Source: Marilutibacter chinensis
GTDB taxonomy: Bacteria; Pseudomonadota; Gammaproteobacteria; Xanthomonadales; Xanthomonadaceae
Assembly: GCF_021725675.1 (NCBI RefSeq)
Contig: NZ_JAKJPO010000007.1
Coordinates: 203,474-267,473 of the forward strand
Reading direction: 5' to 3'
DNA: 64,000 nucleotides
The notes beneath the pieces were generated by a model, which made no database searches, had not been told where the DNA came from, and worked only from the letters and a program-made list of their open reading frames with translations. The translations under genes were made by a program, and so were the position numbers. Shown here one piece after another: positions 43,002 to 51,921 of the stretch. Position 1 is the first letter of the stretch. Every line of letters starts with the position of its first letter.

Positions 43002-43346
43002 ATGGCCGGTCGATTCGAGATCACGACCCGCAGCACCGGCGAGTTCCAGTTCAACCTGCTGGCGGGCAATGGCCAGGTGATCCTGAGCAGCGAGGGGTAC
43101 GCCGCCAAGGCCGCATGCCGGAACGGCATCGAGTCGGTGAAGAAGCACAGCGAGCACGACGAGTTCTTCGAGCGCCTGACCGACGAGGACGGCCGCCCCT
43201 ATTTCAACCTCAAGGACGCCAACGGCCAGGTGATCGGCCATGGCCAGCGCTACAGCAGCCCGACCGCCCGCAACAACGGCATCGAATCGGTGATGATCAA
43301 CGCACCCAGCGCACGGGTGGTCGACAGGACCCTCGTCGAGGGCTGA
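43002..43346 (+). CDS. YegP-family (DUF1508) tandem-repeat protein
   Basis: A 114-residue protein built of two DUF1508 repeats. The first reads FEITTRSTGEFQFNLLAGNG with SEGYAAKAACRNGIESVKKH, the second PYFNLKDANGQVIGHGQRYS with ARNNGIESVMINA. Each repeat holds the paired sheet and the NGIESV helix typical of E. coli YegP. The function is unknown in detail. The ATG at 43002 has GGAG 7 nt upstream. Confidence 0.92.
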   Translation: MAGRFEITTRSTGEFQFNLLAGNGQVILSSEGYAAKAACRNGIESVKKHSEHDEFFERLTDEDGRPYFNLKDANGQVIGHGQRYSSPTARNNGIESVMINAPSARVVDRTLVEG

Positions 43347-43379
43347 AAGGCCCGGCTTCGCAGCCCACAGGCCTTGGCA

Positions 43380-43440
43380 GGAGCGGTGCAAGCCGCGACT
43401 TTCCCTTCCGCGGAAGCCCGGTCGTGGCTCACGCCGCTCC
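43380..43440. repeat. REP/BIME-type inverted pair, copy 3
   Basis: GGAGCGGTGCAAGCCGCGAC and GTCGTGGCTCACGCCGCTCC are imperfect inverted copies with a 21-nt spacer containing TTCCGCGGAA. It is the same design as the copies at 17.03 and 37.25 kb, with the best match to the former in the CTCACGCCG arm. Confidence 0.75.
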
Positions 43441-43524
43441 AACGGGTGAGGGCGAGCGTATTCCGCCGGGTTGCCGGCTTCCGCCATGCCCGGCCGGATG
43501 CAGACGCCATTCCAACGTTTAAAT

Positions 43525-43539
43525 TGAGAATCGTTCGCA
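43525..43539 (+). promoter_or_regulatory. Possible Fur-like site before the siderophore receptor
   Basis: TGAGAATCGTTCGCA, within AAATTGAGAATCGTTCGCACT, matches the left half of a Fur box well and the right half weakly. It lies 36 nt before the receptor start. Weaker than the other two Fur boxes in the window. Confidence 0.5.
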
Positions 43540-43575
43540 CTACCATACGCAACACTTTGCGTATTGGACGTGCCG

Positions 43576-45726
43576 ATGTACCGCCCCACCACCCTCGCCT
43601 GCGCCCTGCTGGCCGCCCTCCCGGTTTCCCATGCATGCGCCCAGGATGGCAATCACGTCAACGCCGCCGGAGGCGCCGTCGAGCTCGACCGTATCACCGT
43701 GTCGGCCAGCACCAGCCGCATCCCGGATTCGGAAGCGGCGCTGCCGAACACCATCACGGTCATCGACCAGGCCCAGCTGCAGCAGCAGCTCGCGGTCACC
43801 CGCGACCTCTCGCAGGTTCTGGCCAATCTGATTCCCTCGTTCTCGCCATCGCGGCAGAAGCTCACCAACGGCGGCGAGACCCTGCGCGGGCGCAAGCCGC
43901 TGTACCTGGTCGACGGCGTCCCGCAGTCGACACCGCTGCGCGAGGGCGGCCGCGACGGCCACACCATCGATCCGGCGATGATCGAACGCATCGAGGTCAT
44001 CCACGGCGCCAACGCGCTGCAGGGCCTGGGCGCATCGGGCGGCATCATCAACATCATCACCAAGCGCGCCCCGCGCGAGGACGGAGCGGGCTTCCATGAC
44101 GTCGCGATCGGCGCCAGCAGCGCGCTGCCGCACGAGCAAGACAGCACCGGCTGGCGCGCATCCTACCTGTTCGGCACCCGCAGCGGCGCGTTCGACTTCG
44201 TCGGCGGCGCCTCCTACGCCCGCGAGGGCCTGTACTACGACGGCGATGGCGACGCACTCGCGATCAATGCGGTGCAGGGCGACCTGATGGATTCGCGCGC
44301 CTACAACCTGTTCGCCAAGGGCGGCTGGGACATCGACGGCGAACGCCGACTGCAACTGACCGTCAACCGCTACCAGCTGCAGGGGGAAAACGACTACGTC
44401 GTGGTCGATGGCGATGCGATCGCCGGTATCCCTGCCACCTCCGAGCGCGGCGATCCCGAAGGCGAGGGCCCGCGCAACCGCTCGACCTCGGTAGTGCTCG
44501 ACTACACCGACAAGTCGCTCGCCGGCGGCTACTTCCAGGCGCAGGCCTACTGGGTCGACTTCTCGGCGCTGTACGGCGGCAGCGACTGGGGCGACTTCTG
44601 GGGCGACGGCCGCGACCCGAACTGGTACGACCAGTCGCAGAACGTCTCCGAGAAGACCGGCGCCAAGCTCAGCTGGTCGCGTGGCGACTTCCTCGACCAG
44701 CGCCTGCGCCTGACCTTCGGTCTCGACCTGGCCCGCGACACCACCTATCAGGAACTGGTCGCCAGCGACCTGAACTGGGTGCCGGAGACGACCTACGAAT
44801 CCTGGTCGCCGTTCGTGCAGGCGGAGTGGTGGCTCACCGACACGGTGATGCTGGCCGGCGGCCTGCGCCACGAGCGCGGCAAGCTGGAGGTCGACGATTT
44901 CACCACCCTGCCCGTCTATGGCAGCCAGGCCGTCGAAGGGGGCTCGCCGAAGACCAGCGAGACCCTGCCCAACGTCGGCCTGGTCTGGGAGGCCACCGGC
45001 AACCTGAAGCTGTACGCCTCGTACTCCGAAGGCTACACCGTCGCCGACATCGGCCGCGTGCTGCGCGCGATCAACGTGCCCGGCCGGCGCGTCGACAGCC
45101 TGGTCGACCTGCAGCCGGTGATCGCCGACAACCGCGAGATCGGCCTGGACTACGACGACGGCCGCTGGGTCGCGCACCTCGCCGCGTACTGGTCCGATTC
45201 CGACCTCGGCTCGCGCCTGCAGTTCGATCCGGTGAGCCAGAGCTACAACGTCGCCCGCGAGCGCACCGAGATCCGCGGTGTCGAGGGCAATATCGCGTTC
45301 CGCTTCTCCGGGAACGGCCAGGCCGGCCTGGCCTACGCGACGACGGACGCCCGCTTCGACAGCGACGGCGACGACCGCGTCGACAGCGATCTCCCCGGCA
45401 TCAACGTCAGCCCGGACCGCGTCACCGCGTTCTGGACGCAGCGCTGGACTCCGGCGTTCGACACCCGCGTCCAGGTCAGCCGTTCGTTCGACCGCGATTT
45501 CGAGCACAAGGACCCGGCCGTCGTCACCTACGATTTCGACGGTTACACCACCGTCGACCTGCTCGGTCGCATCCGGCTGCCGCTGGGCACCCTCGACGTC
45601 GGCATCGAGAACCTGTTCGGCGAGCAGTACATCAGCTACTACTCGCAGACCACGACGCCACGCAACGACACCTACACCGCCGGGCGCGGCCGGGTGCTGA
45701 CCGTGGGCTGGTCGCACCGGTTCTGA
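43576..45726 (+). CDS. TonB-dependent siderophore receptor
   Basis: A 716-residue outer membrane receptor. It has a signal peptide (MYRPTTLACALLAALPVSHA, cleaved near CAQ-DG), a TonB-box region (VELDRITVSASTSRIPDSEA) and a plug with GRKPLYLVDGVPQSTPLREG, then IERIEVIHGANALQGLGASG. The barrel carries YASYSEGYTVADIGRVLRAI, a motif arrangement seen in IutA/FhuE-like siderophore receptors, and ends with NLFGEQYISYYSQT and a C-terminal Phe. The siderophore is not readable. A TTG at 43564 is an alternative start. The PepSY membrane protein gene follows 20 nt later, as often seen in iron-uptake operons. Confidence 0.92.
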   Translation: MYRPTTLACALLAALPVSHACAQDGNHVNAAGGAVELDRITVSASTSRIPDSEAALPNTITVIDQAQLQQQLAVTRDLSQVLANLIPSFSPSRQKLTNGGETLRGRKPLYLVDGVPQSTPLREGGRDGHTIDPAMIERIEVIHGANALQGLGASGGIINIITKRAPREDGAGFHDVAIGASSALPHEQDSTGWRASYLFGTRSGAFDFVGGASYAREGLYYDGDGDALAINAVQGDLMDSRAYNLFAKGGWDIDGERRLQLTVNRYQLQGENDYVVVDGDAIAGIPATSERGDPEGEGPRNRSTSVVLDYTDKSLAGGYFQAQAYWVDFSALYGGSDWGDFWGDGRDPNWYDQSQNVSEKTGAKLSWSRGDFLDQRLRLTFGLDLARDTTYQELVASDLNWVPETTYESWSPFVQAEWWLTDTVMLAGGLRHERGKLEVDDFTTLPVYGSQAVEGGSPKTSETLPNVGLVWEATGNLKLYASYSEGYTVADIGRVLRAINVPGRRVDSLVDLQPVIADNREIGLDYDDGRWVAHLAAYWSDSDLGSRLQFDPVSQSYNVARERTEIRGVEGNIAFRFSGNGQAGLAYATTDARFDSDGDDRVDSDLPGINVSPDRVTAFWTQRWTPAFDTRVQVSRSFDRDFEHKDPAVVTYDFDGYTTVDLLGRIRLPLGTLDVGIENLFGEQYISYYSQTTTPRNDTYTAGRGRVLTVGWSHRF

Positions 45727-45746
45727 GGCGACCGGCCAACGTTGCG

Positions 45747-46817
45747 ATGAGCGGCATCCATCCGGCACGTGACCTTCAACGCCGCCTGCGGGCGGCGTTG
45801 TCGTGGCTGCACCTGTGGTTCGGGCTGGTGCTGGGCAGCGTGTTCGCATTGGTCGCCCTGGCCGGCACGGTGCTGGTGTTCCATGTCGAACTGCTGCGCC
45901 TGCAGCATCCGCATCTCACCCGTCACGCGCCGGTCGCGCGTGCGCCGGTGCTGGAGCGGATCGCCGACGAATGGGGCCCGCGGGGCCTGCGCTCGCTCGA
46001 CCTGCCGCGCGAGGCGCTGCCGGTCTGGCAGGGCTATTTCGCCGACGGCCACCGCGGCTATTTCTCGCCGGTCGACGGCAGCCTGCTGCTGACCCGCAGC
46101 CATCGCGACGACTGGTTGCTGTGGCTTCATGAGCTGCATGTCGAGCTGCTCGGCGGCAAGGCCGGCAAGGAAGTGCTTGGCATCGTCGGCTGGATCGCGC
46201 TGGGCCTGCTGCTCAGCGGCCTGTACCTGTGGTGGCCGAAGCGCCGCCAGTGGCGCGCGCACCTGCGCTTCCATGCCGGTCCGCCGACCCGTCGCTGGCT
46301 CAGCTGGCACCGCAGCAGCGGCGTGATCCTGCTGCCGCTGGTGCTGCTGATCACCCTGACCGGAGTCGGGATGATCTACTCCAACGGCTTCCGGGACGTG
46401 CTGACCGGATTGTTGGGCGGCGCGAACCACGCCGCCCCGGTCGCCGCTCCGACCGCGTCGCCTCCGCAGTGGCGGCATGTGCTCGCCAGCGCGGCCGTCG
46501 CGCTGCCCGGCGCCCGCGTCAATCGAGTGTCGGTGCCGGGCGACGACGGCGTGATCGCTTTCCGCGCCCGCGCCGAAGGCGAATGGCACCCGGTCGGCCG
46601 CAGCACGATCCATCTCGCCCGTGACGGCGAGGTGCTGCAGGTCGTCGATGCCACCGCCGATCCCGCCGGCACCCGCATCCACCAGGCGATCTATCCGCTG
46701 CACATCGGCGCGGTCGGCGGCGCCGCGATGCGCTGGCTCACCGCGCTGGCGGGGCTGATGCCGGCGTTCCTGCTGGTCACCGGTTTCCTGTTCTGGCGGC
46801 GCAGGCGCGGGAAATAG
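45747..46817 (+). CDS. PepSY-associated transmembrane protein (putative iron reductase)
   Basis: A 356-residue inner-membrane protein of the PepSY_TM family with four transmembrane segments: WLHLWFGLVLGSVFALVALA, EVLGIVGWIALGLLLSGLYL, GVILLPLVLLITLTGVGMIY and LTALAGLMPAFLLVTGFLFW. Conserved His residues flank the helices (LSWLHLWFG, WLLWLHELHVELL, RRWLSWHRSSG, IYPLHIGAVGG) and could bind heme. Family members next to TonB receptors are thought to reduce ferric siderophores at the inner membrane. Its position directly after the siderophore receptor fits that role. Confidence 0.9.
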   Translation: MSGIHPARDLQRRLRAALSWLHLWFGLVLGSVFALVALAGTVLVFHVELLRLQHPHLTRHAPVARAPVLERIADEWGPRGLRSLDLPREALPVWQGYFADGHRGYFSPVDGSLLLTRSHRDDWLLWLHELHVELLGGKAGKEVLGIVGWIALGLLLSGLYLWWPKRRQWRAHLRFHAGPPTRRWLSWHRSSGVILLPLVLLITLTGVGMIYSNGFRDVLTGLLGGANHAAPVAAPTASPPQWRHVLASAAVALPGARVNRVSVPGDDGVIAFRARAEGEWHPVGRSTIHLARDGEVLQVVDATADPAGTRIHQAIYPLHIGAVGGAAMRWLTALAGLMPAFLLVTGFLFWRRRRGK

Positions 46818-46853
46818 CTGAACGCCCTCCCCGGCCTGGCCTCCATCCGCGGC

Positions 46854-46859
46854 TACAAT
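46854..46859 (+). promoter_or_regulatory. -10 element immediately before dusB, probable leaderless start
   Basis: TACAAT within GGCTACAATGCGC lies 7 nt upstream of the dusB ATG (46867). Transcription would start at or next to the start codon, and there is no ribosome-binding site. The same GGCTACAATGCGC is found before the manganese riboswitch at 38424. Confidence 0.5.
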
Positions 46860-46866
46860 GCGCGCC

Positions 46867-47880
46867 ATGCCGACCGAGGCCTTCCACATCGGCCCCTACC
46901 GCATCGCGCCGCGGGCGATCCTCGCGCCGATGGCCGGGGTCACCGACAAGCCGTTCCGGGTGCTGTGCAAGCGCCTGGGCGCAGGATTGTGCGTGTCGGA
47001 AATGACCACCTCCGACCCGCGCTTCTGGAACACCGCGAAGTCGCGCCACCGGATGGACCACGACGGCGAGCCGGAGCCGATCAGCGTGCAGATCGCCGGC
47101 ACCGTGCCGGAGGTGATGGCCGACGCCGCGCGCTACAACGTCGACCACGGCGCACAGATCATCGACATCAACATGGGCTGCCCGGCCAAGAAGGTCTGCA
47201 ACGCCTGGGCCGGCTCGGCGCTGATGCGCGACGAGGCGCTGGTCGCACGCATCCTCGACGCCGTGGTCAGGTCCGTCGAAGTTCCGGTCACGCTGAAGAT
47301 CCGCACCGGCTGGGCCGCCGGCCAACGCAATGCGCTCGCGATCGCACGCATCGCCGAGGATTGCGGCATCGCCGCGCTGGCGGTGCACGGCCGCACCCGC
47401 GACCAGCAGTACACCGGAAGCGCCGAGTACGACACCATCGCCGGGGTCAAGGCGGCGCTGTCGATCCCGGTGTTCGCCAATGGCGACATCGACTCGCCGG
47501 AAAAGGCCGCGCGGGTGCTTCGGTACACCGGTTGCGACGCGGTGCTGATCGGGCGCGCCGCCCAGGGCCGGCCGTGGATATTCCGCGAGATCGCGCACTA
47601 CCTCGCCACCGGCGACACGCTCGCGCCGCCGTCGCTGGCCGAAGTGCGCGACATCCTGCTCGGCCACCTGCGCGACCTGCACGGGTTCTATGGCGAGCAG
47701 TCCGGTGTGCGCATCGCACGCAAGCACCTGGGCTGGTACGCGAAGGATCGTCCCGAGAACACCTCTTTTCGCGCCGTGGCCAACCGCGCCGAGAGCGCCG
47801 AGGCGCAGTTGCGCCTGACCCGCGACTACTTCGATGCGCTGATCGCGGGCGTGCCGCCGGAGCTGCCGGTCGCGGCGTGA
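46867..47880 (+). CDS. dusB: tRNA-dihydrouridine synthase DusB
   Basis: A 337-residue FMN enzyme that reduces uridines to dihydrouridine in the tRNA D-loop. Family marks: ILAPMAGVTDKPFRVLCKRL, CVSEMTTSDPRF, the active-site INMGCPAKKVCNAWAGSALM (Cys105), LAVHGRTRDQQYTG, VFANGDIDSPEKA and the FMN phosphate site AVLIGRAAQGRPWIF. The start at 46867 gives the usual N terminus; an ATG at 46858 overlaps the -10 element. In many gammaproteobacteria fis follows dusB, but not here. Confidence 0.95.
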   Translation: MPTEAFHIGPYRIAPRAILAPMAGVTDKPFRVLCKRLGAGLCVSEMTTSDPRFWNTAKSRHRMDHDGEPEPISVQIAGTVPEVMADAARYNVDHGAQIIDINMGCPAKKVCNAWAGSALMRDEALVARILDAVVRSVEVPVTLKIRTGWAAGQRNALAIARIAEDCGIAALAVHGRTRDQQYTGSAEYDTIAGVKAALSIPVFANGDIDSPEKAARVLRYTGCDAVLIGRAAQGRPWIFREIAHYLATGDTLAPPSLAEVRDILLGHLRDLHGFYGEQSGVRIARKHLGWYAKDRPENTSFRAVANRAESAEAQLRLTRDYFDALIAGVPPELPVAA

Positions 47881-47957
47881 TCCGCTCTCTCCGGGTGCTG
47901 CTTCGCCTCGCCCGGACTACGAAATGCTTTCCCTGTGAGCGCCAACAACCTTTCAGA

Positions 47958-48061
47958 AGTCGGTGGCCATGGCCATGTGGGACCGTATGCGGCATGGATG
48001 CCGCATCCGAGCCCCCATCGATGGGTTTACGGCGTGTCCCGTATGGCCGTGGCCACCGACT
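47958..48061. repeat. 104-bp compound palindrome (cloverleaf-like)
   Basis: The outer arms AGTCGGTGGCCATGGCCAT (47958-47976) and ATGGCCGTGGCCACCGACT (48043-48061) pair at 18 of 19 positions. They are extended by GGGAC / GTCCC. Inside are two further hairpins: GCGGCAT-gg-ATGCCGC (47989-48004) and the perfect palindrome CCCATCGATGGG (48014-48025). The result is a four-way structure between dusB and the methyltransferase gene. It may be a small non-autonomous mobile element, a compound extragenic palindrome or a structured RNA. Confidence 0.75.
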
Positions 48062-48095
48062 CCGCCGCAGGATTCCCGAGCCGACATAGAATGCG

Positions 48096-48950
48096 ATGAG
48101 CCAAGCAGATTCCATCATGAGCGACACCGACACCACCTGCGACTTCCCCTACCTGCACGGCTTCTCTCCGACCGAGCAGGCACGCCTGGTCAAGCAGGCG
48201 CGACTGGCCGAATCGACGATCTTCCACGACATCGACTACGGCGGCGCGCGGCGCCTGCTCGAGGTCGGCAGCGGCGTCGGCGCACAGACCGAAATACTGC
48301 TGCGCCGCTTTCCCGATCTCCACGTCACCTGCGTCGACCTCAATGAAAGCCAGCTCGCCGCCGCGGGCGAGAATCTCGGCCGCATGCCGTGGCTGCAGGG
48401 CCGCTACGAACTGCACCGCGCCGACGCCACCGGGCTGCCGTTCGAACCGCGCAGCTTCGACGCGGCATTCCTGTGCTGGGTGCTCGAACACGTACCGACG
48501 CCGGCGCGCGTGCTCAACGAGGTACGGCGCGTGCTCGCGCCCGGCTCGCCGGTCTACATCACCGAGGTGATGAATTCCTCGTTCCTGCTCGATCCGTACT
48601 CGCCCGACACCTGGCGCTACTGGATGGCCTTCAACGACTTCCAGTACGACAGCGGCGGCGATCCGTTCGTCGGCGCCAAGCTCGGCAACCTGCTGCTGGC
48701 CGGCGGGTTCCGCGACGTCACCACCGAGGTCAAGACCTTCTATTTCGACAACCGCGAACCGGCGCGACGCAAGACCATGATCGCGTTCTGGGAAGAGCTG
48801 CTGCTGTCGGCCGCCGAACAGCTGATCGCCGCGGGCAAGGTCACCCAGGATGTGGTCGACGGCATGCGCCGCGAGATGCACCAGGTCCAGAACGATCCCA
48901 ACGCGGTGTTCTTCTACGCGTTCGTGCAGGCCCGGGCGACGGTGTACTGA
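48096..48950 (+). CDS. Class I SAM-dependent methyltransferase
   Basis: A 284-residue Rossmann-fold methyltransferase. Motif I is RLLEVGSGVGAQTEILLRRF, motif II the acidic VTCVDLNESQL, motif III HRADATGLPFEPRSFD and motif IV AAFLCWVLEHVPTPARVLNE. A C-terminal cap with WRYWMAFNDFQYDSGGDPFV and a helical end follow. The substrate is unknown; the fold is that of small-molecule or lipid methylases. The ATG at 48096 is used here. The one at 48117 (MSDTDTT) is as likely, because a TAGAAT -10 element (48087-48092) lies so close that transcription may begin inside the first ATG. Confidence 0.85.
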   Translation: MSQADSIMSDTDTTCDFPYLHGFSPTEQARLVKQARLAESTIFHDIDYGGARRLLEVGSGVGAQTEILLRRFPDLHVTCVDLNESQLAAAGENLGRMPWLQGRYELHRADATGLPFEPRSFDAAFLCWVLEHVPTPARVLNEVRRVLAPGSPVYITEVMNSSFLLDPYSPDTWRYWMAFNDFQYDSGGDPFVGAKLGNLLLAGGFRDVTTEVKTFYFDNREPARRKTMIAFWEELLLSAAEQLIAAGKVTQDVVDGMRREMHQVQNDPNAVFFYAFVQARATVY

Positions 48951-49157
48951 ACACCACCGTTCGTCGACGGAACCGTTCGTCGGCAGGCACGCGCGCGTTG
49001 CGACGCCTGCGCTCGCGGCGGCGTGCCTGAAGTCATTGGTGCCTATGGCCGATGTACCCGGCCGCCGATGGGCGTCCAATGAGCCCGCCGGGACGCCCCT
49101 ACCGGCAACATCCCGTTGCCGCGTCCCGGTCGGACCTGGTCCGGTCAGGAGGCCCCC

Positions 49158-49472
49158 ATGAAAGTGCAGATCGCAACACTCGTGCTTGCCGCAGCAGCCG
49201 CACTACCCGCCTGGGCAGGCAACGACCCCATCACCGAACTCTCCGGCATCACCGGCCTCAGCGAGCGCAAGGTGCAGATGGTGCTCGGCAACCGCACCGC
49301 CTATGCCGAGTACCGCTACACCTACGACCGCAGCGTCAGACAGTTCACCCGCGCCGTTGGCGAGGAGAACTTCCGGCGCCTGCTCAACGGCGAGGAAGTC
49401 TCGCTGCGCGACGCCCAGGGGCGCGAGGTCGCCATCCGTCTCCGTCACGACGACCTGCCCTCAGCGCTGTAA
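49158..49472 (+). CDS. Small exported hypothetical protein
   Basis: A 104-residue protein I do not recognise. It has a signal peptide (MKVQIATLVLAAAAALPAWA, cleavage AWA-G) and a compact 84-residue domain without cysteines, rich in Arg and Glu, starting NDPITELSGITGLSERKVQM. AGGAGG lies 5 nt before the ATG, an unusually good ribosome-binding site. It is convergent with the YdjM-like gene. Confidence 0.75.
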   Translation: MKVQIATLVLAAAAALPAWAGNDPITELSGITGLSERKVQMVLGNRTAYAEYRYTYDRSVRQFTRAVGEENFRRLLNGEEVSLRDAQGREVAIRLRHDDLPSAL

Positions 49473-49582
49473 CCGGCATGCGCCGGCGGCGTTCGCCGGA
49501 CATCGACAACGACAACAACGAGCCGGGCGTGGCCGCCGCGCCCGGTAACCGCGCCACGCGGCCGTTGGGAAGTCGCCGGGTC

Positions 49583-50647
49583 TCAGGTGCCTGGGGAACC
49601 GGTCGCGCTCACGCCGGCCGCCGCGGGTTCGGATGGATGCTGCTCCGGAGATCGCCAGATCCGGTCCCAGACACCCGCCAGCCGCCGGCTGGCTTCCCAT
49701 GGCCATTCCAGCTGCTGCGGTGGAATCTCGCGCCATTGCGGGCCTTCGCGTTCCGCGATCGCGAAGCGGAAGCTGTAATCGGGCTCGGCGCCCATCCGCA
49801 GATCCGACAGCACCAGCTGTCCATTGCGCTGCTCGGCCTTCATGAACCCGTGGTTGAACCACGCCAACCGGCGCACGCCCGGATAGTCGGCCACCTGCAT
49901 CCACGCACGAACGTCCGAGCGATAGGCCCGGAACCGCATCGGCCCGCGATCGGCCACCAACGAGCGCTCGCCCTCGACGAAACCGTCCGGCGTGATCGCG
50001 ACCACCCGCCACAACAGGATATTGAACGGCATCGGGACCGAGAACCGCGGCGCATCGGCCAGCCCGAGAGAGGCCAGCGCCCGCCCGGCTTCGCGCTCGA
50101 CCACCGCCTTCGCGCCCAGTGATGCGACCAGGTACAGCGAACTGAGCGAGAGACCGAGCACCAGCACGTATCGAGCCAACCTGCGCTCGCGCGCGAACCA
50201 TGCGACAAGGCAGGCCAGCAGCAACCAGACCGTGTACATCGGATCGATGATGAACACGCTCGACCACATCACCGGACGCATCGGCAGCGGCCACAGCAAC
50301 TGCGTGCCATAGACGGTGAACGCATCGAGCAGCGGATGCGTGCACAGCGCCAGCTGTATCGCCCAGAACCAGCGGCGCGGCGCCGCCGCCACCCGCCCCC
50401 CACGACGACGGCATCCCTCCCAGATCATCCATGCAACGAACGGGAGCACCAGCAGCGAATGGCTGATGCCACGGTGCCAGGTCATCCGCTGTATCGGATC
50501 GTCGGTCAGCAGATTGATCGGCAACACGTCGAGGTCGGGAAGCGTGCCGAGCGCGGCACCGGCCAGCAGCGCCGCGCGCCGATGCCCGGCGGGTGCGATC
50601 GCCGCCGCCACCGCCGCGCCGAGAACGATCTGGGTCAACGAATCCAT
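49583..50647 (-). CDS. YdjM/YbcI-type membrane-bound metal-dependent hydrolase
   Basis: A 354-residue membrane protein of the COG1988 family. The N terminus MDSLTQIVLGAAVAAAIAPA is the family start. The metal-binding residues lie in TLPDLDVLP, TWHRGISHSLL and ALCTHPLLDAFTVYGTQLLW. Four or more helices span the membrane, followed by a soluble C-terminal domain (about 210-354). Homologues are linked to membrane lipid turnover and the LexA regulon in E. coli, but the reaction is not settled. The start at 50647 was chosen because AGGA lies 7 nt upstream; an ATG at 50653 is in frame but too close to it. Confidence 0.85.
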   Translation of the reverse strand: MDSLTQIVLGAAVAAAIAPAGHRRAALLAGAALGTLPDLDVLPINLLTDDPIQRMTWHRGISHSLLVLPFVAWMIWEGCRRRGGRVAAAPRRWFWAIQLALCTHPLLDAFTVYGTQLLWPLPMRPVMWSSVFIIDPMYTVWLLLACLVAWFARERRLARYVLVLGLSLSSLYLVASLGAKAVVEREAGRALASLGLADAPRFSVPMPFNILLWRVVAITPDGFVEGERSLVADRGPMRFRAYRSDVRAWMQVADYPGVRRLAWFNHGFMKAEQRNGQLVLSDLRMGAEPDYSFRFAIAEREGPQWREIPPQQLEWPWEASRRLAGVWDRIWRSPEQHPSEPAAAGVSATGSPGT

Positions 50648-50898
50648 CGCCATATCCTAGCAAGCGCCACGACCGTTCCGGCCCCAACGCGGGCGCGGCT
50701 GCAGCTGACTTCCATCCTGCCCGGAGGCTCACCCCGTCCACCGCTCCCGGCGGATTTGCAGGCCCTCGCACGGAAATGCCCACGTGTGGCCGAACTGGAC
50801 CGGTGTCGTGCCCGGGTGTAGTTTGCGAAAAGACAAACAGGGAGCGACGCGGACGGCTCCCGCCATGGTGGACATGCCATTCGACAGGAGGTTGTGAC

Positions 50899-51921
50899 GT
50901 GCCCCATAGGCTCCATGCATTCCTGGCCATTGTCCTGACGCTGGCTGCGCCCATGACGGCCTGCGCCCCCCCCGTACCGATGGAAGCGCCGGACGCCTCG
51001 ACTGTGGATTCGACAGCTGTCGATGCCCCGCTCCCGGCAAATGAAGCCGGCGAAGCGGACTGGCTCGCGGTCGAGAAAGCAATGGGGGCGGATTGCGGAG
51101 GCGGCGCGATCACCGACCCTCCCTTGGGGGACATTGCCTGCTCCGGACAGTTGCCGGAGCATCTGGCTTGGTTCCTGCGCAATATTCCGGATGGGCACCC
51201 CTTCCTGACGGCTGCAGAACGCGAAGACGCTGCGCAGGCCCGACAGAGCTTCAAGGCCGTAAGCGGGCTGGGGCAGCGCCCGGACTTCGTGGCAGTGATA
51301 CATCACTTCAGTCTTTTCTGGATTCGCTCCCTCGAAGGGCCGGATCCGGATACCACCGTATACCTCGTGTATGGCCCACAGTGCGACGCCACATGGAGCG
51401 ATCCGGTTGATAAATGCTTCCCCGACGACGCCTATCTACGCGAGTTCAAGCTGTACCGCGTCCACAAGGGCGGCCGGCCGGAGGACGTGACTCGCGAGTT
51501 GACACCCCCAGCGCCGAGCCTGACCCCGGCGGAGCGTCGACGCTACGGCGTTTACCTGCATCCCGATGGCGATGCCAAAGCCACGGACGTCAAGTTGGAT
51601 GTCAGCCGCCTTGCTTATGTGCCGGTTCTGCGCTGGGTCCTCCGTCCCGTGCAGGAAGGCGATTATCAGCCCCCTCCGATGCCGTCCTCCGATCCACGCG
51701 CATTCGATGACCATGACTGGGGCAGTACGAGCATTGCTCATTTCGGCTTCCTGGTCTGGACCGGTGAGCGCTTTGAGCTGCGCGAAACCGTGCCCCCCGG
51801 ACTGTGGCCCTGCCGAACGGTTCGTTCCAGCGAGCACGCCTGCGGAGCTCGCTACGACAGCCATGCCGACCGCTATCTCGACCACAGAGAGTCCACGGAA
51901 CCCAAGAGGAAAGGACCATGA
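50899..51921 (+). CDS. Probable lipoprotein of unknown function, candidate immunity partner
   Basis: A 340-residue protein with no recognised family. The N terminus is a lipoprotein-like signal (MPHRLHAFLAIVLTLAAPMTAC) with Cys22 as lipidation site, then a Pro/Ala-rich linker and a soluble domain with several paired cysteines (CGGGAI, ACSGQLPEH, PQCDAT, KCFPDDAYL, PCRTVRSSEHACGA). The GTG start at 50899 has AGGAGG 7 nt upstream, a strong signal. Its stop overlaps the start of the next gene (ATGA), so the two are translationally coupled. A lipoprotein coupled to a possible cell-wall enzyme gene recalls T4SS/T6SS effector-immunity pairs (inference). Confidence 0.75.
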   Translation: MPHRLHAFLAIVLTLAAPMTACAPPVPMEAPDASTVDSTAVDAPLPANEAGEADWLAVEKAMGADCGGGAITDPPLGDIACSGQLPEHLAWFLRNIPDGHPFLTAAEREDAAQARQSFKAVSGLGQRPDFVAVIHHFSLFWIRSLEGPDPDTTVYLVYGPQCDATWSDPVDKCFPDDAYLREFKLYRVHKGGRPEDVTRELTPPAPSLTPAERRRYGVYLHPDGDAKATDVKLDVSRLAYVPVLRWVLRPVQEGDYQPPPMPSSDPRAFDDHDWGSTSIAHFGFLVWTGERFELRETVPPGLWPCRTVRSSEHACGARYDSHADRYLDHRESTEPKRKGP

